In this document: one piece after another, positions 8,641-15,800 of the stretch | How positions within the stretch are numbered: position 1 is the stretch's first letter | How the letters are laid out: every line of letters begins with the position of its first letter | Source of the DNA: Collinsella sp. | GTDB taxonomy: Bacteria; Actinomycetota; Coriobacteriia; Coriobacteriales; Coriobacteriaceae | DNA length: 26,066 bases | Reading direction: 5' to 3' | NCBI GenBank assembly: GCA_019414465.1 | Contig: DXLY01000012.1 | Location: 1 to 26,066, forward strand | Notes under the pieces: model-generated | Databases searched by the model: none | What the model saw: the letters and a program-made list of their open reading frames with translations, nothing else | What the model was told of the DNA's origin: nothing | Position numbers and translations under genes: made by a program

Positions 8641-8920
8641 CATCCCGGTCTTCGGCGGCGAATAACGCGAATGTCCGCAGGCAGACTCCAATCTGTGCGC
8701 GGAGAAGCTGGGCGACGCAAACAAGATTCCTCGACCCGAGCATGGAGATGAATCCGTCTATCAGTCTCATCGCATACTCAGAGGAGGATGCCAGATATAG
8801 ATCCCATTGGGTAAAGTCGCCGTTCATAAAGGGAATCACTGCATTGCGCTCGGCGACTCTCAAGGCACTCAGGCTTTGTTCTATTTTCTCAGCTTCTTGT
8901 TTGAACTGTTCGCTATCCAA
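8641..8920 (-). pseudogene. truncated hypothetical gene (N-terminal part only)
   Basis: Reads from a TTG at 8920, with a G-rich stretch 4 bases before it, for about 93 plausible residues starting MDSEQFKQEAEKIEQSL and containing MRLIDGFISMLGSRNLVCVAQLLRAQIGVCLRTFALFAAED. That composition is typical of helical proteins of unknown function with a conserved RSMRL/LLR core. After about 8640 the frame runs antisense into the arginase remnant, so its true C-terminus is missing. I do not recognise the family with certainty. An annotated ORF to 8444 on this strand would be a chimera. Confidence 0.55.
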
Positions 8921-9018
8921 AATGCCCCCAAATGCCGGCTTCTCAACAAATCAGAAAAAGCATTGGCTATACTGATGCGGACAGTTCCGGGAGGGGTGCA
9001 AGAGACGGAAGGGCCGTA

Positions 9019-9468
9019 ATGGGTGAGAAGGGCGAGCGGCCGGAGCGGGTGTTCCCCGGCAGGACAGACCCGTGGTTCATAGCGGCCATGGTGATTGTGG
9101 CGGGCGGTTTATCCGCGGCGTGTATCGCGTGTTTCCTGAGCTCGAGTCCCGCGCTCCTATGGGGCTGGCTCGCGCTGCTGCCCATCCCGGCCCTCGTGGC
9201 CCTGGCTGCCCTTCCCGTCCGCAGCAATCGCCTCGAGCTCTACGGCGACCGCCTCGTCGTCGTGTACGCTGGGACGCGTTCGGTGATACCCTACGCCCAC
9301 GTGCGGGGCGTCCGGCGCACCAGGACGCTCTGGGCGGGGACGGCCAACTCGCTCGACCGCGTCTACATCGAGGCGCCCTACGACGGCGACGCCATCGTCT
9401 CGGTCAGAGACAACGACGCCCTCGTGGCGGAGCTGGGGCGCAGGTGCGGCCTTGGGCCCGGCGCCTGA
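9019..9468 (+). CDS. small membrane protein with PH-like (PH_6/SunI-type) domain
   Basis: 149 residues. Two membrane helices (about 18-40 and 44-62) are followed by about 75 residues beginning NRLELYGDRLVVVYAG, with IPYAHVRGVRR, a SLDRVYIEA segment and a final VSVRDNDALVAELGRRCG. This strand order and the ending are typical of bacterial PH_6-type domains found in membrane-associated small proteins such as the SunI immunity type. No enzyme motif is seen. The ATG at 9019 is chosen since the membrane segment starts soon after; the upstream site (GGAAGG) is moderate. The gene is much richer in GC than the genes to its left, marking the start of an island of different composition. Confidence 0.7.
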   Translation: MGEKGERPERVFPGRTDPWFIAAMVIVAGGLSAACIACFLSSSPALLWGWLALLPIPALVALAALPVRSNRLELYGDRLVVVYAGTRSVIPYAHVRGVRRTRTLWAGTANSLDRVYIEAPYDGDAIVSVRDNDALVAELGRRCGLGPGA

Positions 9469-9488
9469 CGCCCCGAAAGGAAGAGAGG

Positions 9489-9602
9489 ATGGACGTCCCG
9501 CACTGGCCCTACTGGAGGAAGTATTCCCTCGGCGGCACACAGGTCTGGTACGCGGACTGGGGCGACTGCCCCTTCGACACTGGTCTACATGAGCCCAGTT
9601 GA
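9489..9602 (+). pseudogene. short truncated reading frame upstream of an IS scar
   Basis: Begins with ATG after AAGGAAGAGAGG, 20 bases past the PH-like gene, and encodes 37 residues rich in Trp and Tyr (MDVPHWPYWRKYSLGG...). At about 9574 its frame runs into the tail of an IS3-type transposase and stops by chance. The good ribosome-binding site suggests a real gene start whose body was deleted. I do not recognise the product. Confidence 0.5.
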
Positions 9603-9659
9603 GTTCAGGAACGCAGGGCTGTCCCTGTAAAAAATGTTTAAGCAACCGTTGCAAATCCA
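9577..9659 (+). mobile_element. IS3-family remnant: last codons of transposase plus right end
   Basis: In the frame 9577-9630 the translation is TLVYMSPVEFRNAGLSL followed by TAA, the usual C-terminal ending of IS3-group transposases (…GYLSPVEFR…). The following 29 bases to 9659 end in CA, as IS3-family right ends do, and contain GCAACCGTTGC. The sequence changes abruptly on both sides: left is the cut 37-codon frame, right is the cut ABC ATPase gene. The rest of the element has been lost, so this is a deletion scar. Confidence 0.6.
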
Positions 9660-9955
9660 TTCTCCCGCGCAGAGAGCCCCGGGTAGGCCGAGCTCGCGTC
9701 GGGCATGTAGCCCATACGCCTCCGGGCGGCGGCAAGCCCGCGCCCGCCGCGCTCGCCGAACAGCTCAACCGAGCCCGAGCTGGGGCTGGCGGTGCCAGTG
9801 ACGATACAGATGAGCGTTGACTTCCCGGCGCCGTTTTCGCCGATGAGCCCGTAGACGCGCCCCGCCTCGAGGGCGAGGTCGATGGGGCCGAGGACGGTCC
9901 TCCCGCGGTACGCCTTCGTGACCCCGTGAAGGCGGAGGGGCATGGCTGTCGTCAT
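9638..9955 (-). pseudogene. ABC transporter ATP-binding protein, truncated
   Basis: 105 residues starting at an ATG with AAAGGA 5 bases upstream. It has a normal N-terminal third of a CcmA/NatA-type ATPase: Walker A GENGAGKST, then the Q-loop area YMPDASSAYPGLSAREN. After SAREN (about 9660) the frame enters the IS right end and stops 6 codons later. The signature motif, Walker B and H-loop, and any permease, are gone. It sits downstream of PadR, DUF1700-type and small membrane genes, an arrangement common for PadR-controlled export operons; here the transporter has been destroyed. Confidence 0.85.
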
Positions 9956-10117
9956 TGCGTTCCTTTCTCCTCGGATGGATTTTGGGTATGCGTCATGGGC
10001 CCCCGCGCGGGACGGGGAGCGAATCGACGCAGGCTCGAGGCCGGTTGGGTTGGGGTTGAGGTCCGGGTTCCACAGGCTTGCACAGCCCGACGGACGGGGC
10101 GTCCGGGCACGCTATGC

Positions 10118-10399
10118 TTAGGGAGCGGTGGGCGCCTCCGGGGCAGCAGGGGACTCGGACGCGGTGATGCCGGAGGTGTCGACCTCGCCGATTCCGGCGA
10201 GCTGCTCGATGAGGGGGAGGCCCGTCGGGTCGTCCACCTCGACGCCGCCGAGCACGATGGTGCTGTCGCGCGTGTCGATTTGGGTTGTGAACACGGCCGG
10301 GTCGAAACCCGAAGCGATAAAGCCAATGCCCGCGAGGACAACACCCGCGGCAACGAGCCCGCCCGCCACGGCGAGGTAGATCTTCTTCGCGCTGGTCAT
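10118..10399 (-). CDS. small membrane-anchored hypothetical protein in PadR operon
   Basis: 93 residues: an N-terminal membrane helix (LAVAGGLVAAGVVLAGIGFIASG), then a short outer segment FDPAVFTTQIDTRDSTIVLGG and an Ala/Pro/Glu-rich tail. The ATG at 10399 has AAAGGAG 8 bases before it and is preferred to an upstream GTG. It follows the DUF1700-type gene by 15 bases and precedes the cut ABC ATPase gene. The position matches that of DUF4097-type envelope proteins in similar operons, but the domain itself is not present; the function is unknown. Confidence 0.7.
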   Translation of the reverse strand: MTSAKKIYLAVAGGLVAAGVVLAGIGFIASGFDPAVFTTQIDTRDSTIVLGGVEVDDPTGLPLIEQLAGIGEVDTSGITASESPAAPEAPTAP

Positions 10400-10414
10400 G
10401 GTACTCACTCCTTT

Positions 10415-11034
10415 CTACGCCGCGAGATGCGCGGCAGCGCCGCCCTTCTCGCCCTTACCCTTCCAGAAGGGCGAGGCGGCCTTCCTCGCCCAGAGCGCCG
10501 AGAGGCGCACAATTTGTTTTGAGGCGGCCCAAGCGCCAGCACCAACGAAGAGCGCCACGCCGACGAGGCCGAGCCCCACGCCCGCCGAGGCGAGGGCGTA
10601 CGGGAAGTGGCCGATGGTGACGCCGCTTACGGCAAGCAGGAGCTCAACTACGCCCACGCCCCCGAGTGCCGCCGCGACGATCCACACGCAGAGCGCCAGC
10701 ACCCAGATGCAGATATAGACCGTGACGGCCACGGCGGCGAAGGCGGCGAGCAGCGGCACCCACACCGGGGAACCCACGATGGTCAGCACCCACAGCAGCG
10801 CGGTGCTGCGCCGGCGCGTCCTCGCGATCGCGCGCGGCACGGCGGGCAGGTCGTCGAGCGTGGCCTCCGCCACCTCGCCGGGTGTGCCCATGGCGGCCAC
10901 GGCCTCCTCCTCGCTCATACCGTCCTCCATGCGGTCGGCGATGGCCTCCGCATAGAACGCCTTGGTCTCCTCCACCTGCTCGGCCGGCAGGCAGGCAGCT
11001 CGCCCAACCGGCCCAGAAACTCATCGCGCGTCAT
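10415..11034 (-). pseudogene. DUF1700/HAAS-type membrane protein, frameshifted at a TGCC repeat
   Basis: The N-terminal start MTRDEFLGRLGELPAC (ATG at 11034) is in one frame and the rest of the protein, VEETKAFYAEAIADRMEDGMSEEEAVAAMG followed by several membrane helices (to 10415), is in another. The two frames meet at three tandem TGCC units (plus-strand GGCA, 10986-10997). Four units would join them as ELPACLPAEQVEETK, exactly the family pattern. The intact product would be about 207 residues: an N-terminal helical HAAS domain and four membrane helices. DUF1700 proteins usually accompany PadR regulators. The start overlaps the PadR stop by 14 bases. As sequenced the protein is out of frame unless rescued by slippage. 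Confidence 0.8.
10986..10997. repeat. tetranucleotide tandem repeat (GGCA)3 / (TGCC)3 at frameshift
   Basis: Three perfect four-base units inside the DUF1700-type gene at codons 13-16. Gain of one unit restores the reading frame. Three units are few for high-rate slippage, but the exact fit makes the repeat the likely site of the frameshift. Confidence 0.75.
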
Positions 11035-11341
11035 GGTGCGCCCCCTTAACGTATGCGTAAATCTCCCGTACGGACGGCCACTCGGCCAGGAACTCCTCGA
11101 TGCGCGCACGCCCATCGTCCGTGATGCGGTAGTACCGGCGCAGCCGCCCGTTGTGCTCGGCAGAGCGCGCCGTGATGCACCCGGCCTTCTCCAGGCGCTT
11201 GAGCAGCGGGTAGAGCGTCGACTCCGTGAGCCCCATGCTCGCCGGCACGTCCTTCACGATCTGGTAGCCGTAGGACTCCTCGCCGGAGACGGCCGCGAGC
11301 ACGCAGGCCTCCAGGAAGCCGCGCTTCATCTGGGCCTCCAT
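11021..11341 (-). CDS. PadR-family transcriptional regulator
   Basis: 106 residues. MKRGFLEACVLAAVSGEESYGYQIVKDVPASMGLTESTLYPLLKRLEKAGCITAR is the classic PadR winged helix, followed by RRYYRITDDGRARIEEFLAEW. The ATG at 11341 is preferred because AGGAGGT lies 6 bases upstream; an in-frame ATG at 11362 is possible but has no site. It is the first gene of a minus-strand operon with the frameshifted DUF1700-type gene, a small membrane protein and a truncated ABC ATPase. PadR proteins repress their own operon and respond to toxic compounds or cell-envelope stress; repeats at 11362-11385 are a likely operator. Confidence 0.93.
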   Translation of the reverse strand: MEAQMKRGFLEACVLAAVSGEESYGYQIVKDVPASMGLTESTLYPLLKRLEKAGCITARSAEHNGRLRRYYRITDDGRARIEEFLAEWPSVREIYAYVKGAHHDAR

Positions 11342-11354
11342 CCGCACACCTCCT

Positions 11355-11397
11355 CTCGTCATATACTATGCTATACACACTATACGATGCAAGGTAT
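11355..11397 (-). promoter_or_regulatory. candidate PadR promoter/operator with three TATAC repeats
   Basis: Three TATAC units occur at 11362-11366, 11372-11376 and 11381-11385, spaced about one helical turn; the middle and right units also form TATAC-AC-ACTATA dyad symmetry. On the minus strand TTGCAT and TAGTAT, 18 bases apart, could be -35 and -10 across the same block. Overlap of promoter and repeats suits autorepression by the PadR protein. Confidence 0.5.
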
Positions 11398-11681
11398 TAG
11401 ACGTCAACTCTCATCGCGAAGATTCTCCGGCCCCTGCGCGCTGCGAACGTGATGTCGCGGGGCGGTTGGCATTATGCATGAAACGTCAAGTAACGCTCTT
11501 TTGATCTACTTCCACTCGGCCCCATATGCCTTGTACAACGCCCCCTTCGACCTCGGGTTCAAGAGAGCCGCTAGTCTTCCTTTATACGTTCGGCATAATC
11601 GTCGGCGATACCCACAAATTCCAGTCCCGAGCAACAGGAGTACAATTGCTGCTATTGTTGCCAGCCGTTGGGAGATGGAAG
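11398..11681. other. intergenic region between divergent padR and luxR genes, no gene seen
   Basis: About 284 bases without a supported gene; together with the PadR leader the gap is 340 bases. Short open frames here lack family likeness and ribosome sites. It must carry the promoter of the LuxR-type gene, but I see no clear -35/-10 pair. GGGAG at 11669-11674 serves the LuxR start. Confidence 0.5.
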
Positions 11682-12686
11682 ATGGACTGCGATGGCTACC
11701 CATGCGTTCCCATGCCGTTGATGTGCACCGCCTTTGTGCCGGGACAGATTGACGCTGCGGTTGCAGGCATTTCCGACCCCGATTCGCGCGCCATTGCCAC
11801 GGCAGAAGCGCTGTACTTTCGCGGACAGGCCACCCTCGCTGCCAAGACGGCGCGCCCCTATCTTGACGCCACCGATCCCGCGCTGCGCTATTCCGCATGC
11901 TTTATCTGCGGATACGCCAGCCTGTCGCTCAACCGTATCGCCGACGCCCGCCGGTGCCTTGCTGGCATCCTCGATACGCCGGCCGACGAGGAATCGCCCG
12001 CCATCCACGCCACGCATATCCTGTTCGCCTCGGCCGCGAGCGTCCTGCTGCACTTGCCTTCCCCGCATTCCGCCGAAGAGTTTTATCCACTTGCGGCGCA
12101 TCTGCCCGAAGGCCTGCGCCTGTTCGCCAGCTACGTGATGGCGCACGCCTTGTATCTGCACGGCGAATACGGCCGCAGTCTGGGCATGGCGGAAAACGCC
12201 CTGATCATGAAACAGGGGAGCTATCCGATCTCGGAACTGTTCCTTCACCTGGCAGCTTCCATGGCATGCATGAGCCTCAAGGACATCGACGCCGCAAAAA
12301 CGCACTTCGGAACCGCTTGGAACATTGCGCGTCCCGACGGCCTTATCGAGCTCATTGGCGAGCATCACGGCCTTTTACAGGGGCTCATCGAGGCGTGCCT
12401 AAAAACGCAATACCCTGACGACTTCGCGCGCATCATCGAGATCACGTACCGATTCAGCTACGGCTGGCGGCGCATCCACAACCCCGATTCGGGCGAGGAC
12501 GTGGCTGACGACCTGACGACCACAGAGTTCACCATGGCCATGCTCGCCTGCCGCGGATGGACCAACGCCGAAATCGCTCGTCATATGGGAGTATCGCCGG
12601 GCACTGTCAAAAACCGCCTATCCAGTGTGTATGCAAAGCTTGGCATCGGCACGCGCACCGAACTGGTCGCTCATATGCTGCGTTAG
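11682..12686 (+). CDS. LuxR-type transcriptional regulator with TPR-like helical domain
   Basis: 334 residues. The first 260 are Ala/Leu-rich helical pairs resembling TPR repeats (for example AEALYFRGQATLAAKTARPYLDA and HALYLHGEYGRSLGMAENALIM). The C-terminus (about 275-334) is a LuxR/GerE helix-turn-helix: LTTTEFTMAMLACRGWTNAEIARHMGVSPGTVKNRLSSVYAKLGIGTRTELVAHML. There is no phospho-receiver domain. The start ATG at 11682 has GGGAG 7 bases upstream; the frame is open further left but without a site. It ends 156 bases before the large secreted protein gene in the same direction, which it may control. Such orphan LuxR proteins are numerous in Coriobacteriia. Confidence 0.9.
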   Translation: MDCDGYPCVPMPLMCTAFVPGQIDAAVAGISDPDSRAIATAEALYFRGQATLAAKTARPYLDATDPALRYSACFICGYASLSLNRIADARRCLAGILDTPADEESPAIHATHILFASAASVLLHLPSPHSAEEFYPLAAHLPEGLRLFASYVMAHALYLHGEYGRSLGMAENALIMKQGSYPISELFLHLAASMACMSLKDIDAAKTHFGTAWNIARPDGLIELIGEHHGLLQGLIEACLKTQYPDDFARIIEITYRFSYGWRRIHNPDSGEDVADDLTTTEFTMAMLACRGWTNAEIARHMGVSPGTVKNRLSSVYAKLGIGTRTELVAHMLR

Positions 12687-12842
12687 CGGCCAGACTGCCT
12701 AGCGCGGCACGTGCGCCCCGGAGCCCCGGCGCTTCGCTCGCTCAAATTGGACATTTTGGCCCTCGGACGGCACTACCGTGACAGGATGCCTTCTCGCAAA
12801 ATTGGATTATTTCCACCGATACCTGCGGGATGGGAGCCAAAG

Positions 12843-15800
12843 ATGCTTGATCGCCGTTCGTTACTTGTTGCCGGAGCGTCCTCGCTGGCGAGCATTATGT
12901 TGCCGCGCGTGCCGGGAAGCGCAAACGCCTTCATATTGCCGTTCGCCCCCGCCGAGGCATACGCCGACGAAGATGATCCCTTCAAGGTCTTGGTGCTCTC
13001 GCGCACCATGTTTGGTGTGGTCGTGGTCGACGTCGCCAACAAGAATACGCCCATCACGGGTGCCCAGGTCACGCTCATATCGCGCTATGCCGCAGGCAAG
13101 CAGCTCACCGCCACGACCGATGACGAAGGCACGGCCATCTTTGAGGTCGCGCCGCTTTCGGAAGGCTACGTGGACGAGGCAACGCTTCTCGACGCGTACG
13201 ACTTTAACGGCGGCATCTCCATTAGCATGGCGGGCTACCGTGATGTCGAGATTCCCCTTGCGCGTATCCAGGGCGGCACCGCCATAACCGCGCCCACGCG
13301 TCCGCTTTCCGACGGCGAGCCGTACTTCCGCCAGCTCGCATTCGACGAATGGGACATCCAGTACGCTGAAGCCACGTTTATGGCAATGCCAGCGGACGAA
13401 GCAGCGAACGACCAGCCCGATACGCACTCCTTTACCGTGCAGGCACATCTGCCACAGGGTGGACAGGCAACGCTGTGCATCAACAAGGTATTGCCCGCCA
13501 CGGGCAGCTCAGCCGAAACCGTCACACAGATCGGCCAGATCAAGGCCAGTGCATCGGGTGCGAATAATCTGGCAACGTTCACACTCGAAGACAAGCTCCT
13601 CGATGCGGCATCGGGCCTTCTGGAAGAAGGGTGCAAGCTGCGCTTTGTCCTCGACTATCAGGGCAAAACCTACACGCTCTCCTCCCCCATGGCCGTTGTC
13701 ACCGCGCCGGCCGCAAAGGCGGAATCAGGCTCGACCACCATCATTCCCACCACCATGGACCAGGAGATCACTCCGTTTGATTTCCCCGCATCGTTTCCCG
13801 GCATCGGTGGTAATAAGTTCACGTGTTGGATGCCCACATTTCCAATCCTCTTCGATTTCTCGTTTGCTGGATACGTGCTGTTTGGCGGAGGATACAAACC
13901 AGCCAGCTATATGAACGATTCGGGCAACCCTGATCCGGAATACTGGAAGAAATCGCCGCGCGAGTCGGGCGCCAAGCAGGCAAACCGCTACCTCGACGAG
14001 ATGGAGGGGAAGTGGAATCAGTACAAGAGTATGAGTGCCGGTTCGGGCACCGATCCAAGAAACACCAAGCTCCTTCGCCACCATTGCACGCCGCTGTTCA
14101 CGATGGATATCGCCACACAGCTGTACGGCTCGCTCGCCTACGATTGGGTGGGCAAAACCTGGGGTAACAACAACGACCCCGCATACGGCAATATTAAGGC
14201 CCTCTTCCAGGTAAGAACCGACCTCAATTGGACCGAGCAGTTTACCCTAGGACCGGTGCCATTTTTCCTAAACGTCAACCCCTGGGTGCTGGCAAAACTG
14301 GCGCTCGCCGTGGGTGCCCACACGCACGGCAGCGGCGCGGCGTTTTTTAAAAACATTTCGCTCGACTATTCAAACACGTCGGGCTCGTTCACCATCCAGA
14401 TCGGGCTTGCCGTCACCTTTGGCGCCGGCGTTGCAGGCGTCGCTTCGTCTGCCGTGCGCGGCGCCGCATCCCTCACGCTGTTCATTGGGTACGAGAAGGC
14501 AGATGGACACCAGCTTCCGCGACTGCGCGTAGGTGCAGACGTCGATGTCGATGTGATACTCCAGTTCGTAATGTTCAAGTGGACCACCAAGGCTTGGTCG
14601 GGGTCGTGGCCCACACTCATCGATTCGTGGAATATGTCGGTGAACAATGGCGACCAGTATGTGCTCCAGCGCTCTGAGCTCGCATTGGGTGGAGATACGC
14701 CTTATACGCTGGATGCCTGCTTCGGCTCGGCCGGCAACATTGAGGCGGGCGGCGTGCCGCAATTTATCGCATCGGCCACCATCGTCACCAACGCCGAACT
14801 GCTCGCACGCGCCGAGGTTAAGGCCACTGCCGTAAACGCCGCGCCTGTCGTGCGCGATTGGGATCAAGCGGTCACGCGCATTGAGCTCGAGGCGGATGCA
14901 GAAAGCGACGACACGGGACAGATCGAGCATTTCGTCCATGCACTGATAGAGAACGACGAAAACGCCGCGCCGATGTATGAGTACACCTACATCGGTCAGG
15001 CAACGAACACCGTTGCCGACCCGAACGCCGATTCTGCCGGCGTGTCGGAGGACGAGCGTGGCGGCATCAAGCCCTCGAGCGACAACGTGCTGTTTGCTGG
15101 CGTGCTCAGCGAAGCCCACATGAAGCTGGCAATGATTGCCGGCGTAGAATGCCTGTTCCGTATCGCCTCGGTGCGCTACGGCGACAATGGTCGCTCGCGC
15201 CTGGTGGTACACACAAAGGCAAACGGAACGTGGTCCGCTCCCACGCCTGTGGACTTTCCCCTTGGGTTTGGCGAGGAAGACGTGGAGCGCGACGGCATAT
15301 ACGATTACGACTTCGACGTAGTGGAATATACGGACGGAAGAGGAAACCAGGACGCCTACGTGCTGTTGGTCTCGGGCGAGCGCCCCGACGGCGACAGCAC
15401 CCTTTTCGATACGGCAAGCACAGCCGGCATACTGTCCGTTGTGCGCCTGCGCATAAGCAATAGCGAAGTTCGCGTGGTATCGCACACGTCGTGGCGCAGC
15501 ATCTCGCGCGGCCGCCTGCAGGAGGACGGTTACCATTGTCTGCAGTGTCCACGCATCACGGTGGGCAAGACGCTTGTCGACGGGCGTCTGTCGGGCGCCT
15601 ATCTCCACCGCCGCGGAACCACGGCAGAAAAGGCGTTGGGCACCGAGGCAGAGGTCGCGCTCGAGTGCTTTACCCTGTGGTCGGACGTTTCGGGCGACAG
15701 CCTCACGTTCCGTCAGGTCCTCCGCTTTCCGCAGGCACCGTCGAGCATCGAGCTGGGCGAGCCCGAGAATATCAACGGCAAAATGGTGGTGCCCGTTGCG

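Noticed and set aside
8444..8920. 158-codon minus-strand frame as a complete gene
   Set aside because: Only the first ~93 codons look like protein; the rest is antisense to the arginase remnant, so it is a chimera from a deletion junction.
12711..12842. Upstream extension of the giant surface protein frame
   Set aside because: It has no ribosome-binding site, and would bury the Tat-like signal 44 residues inside the protein.
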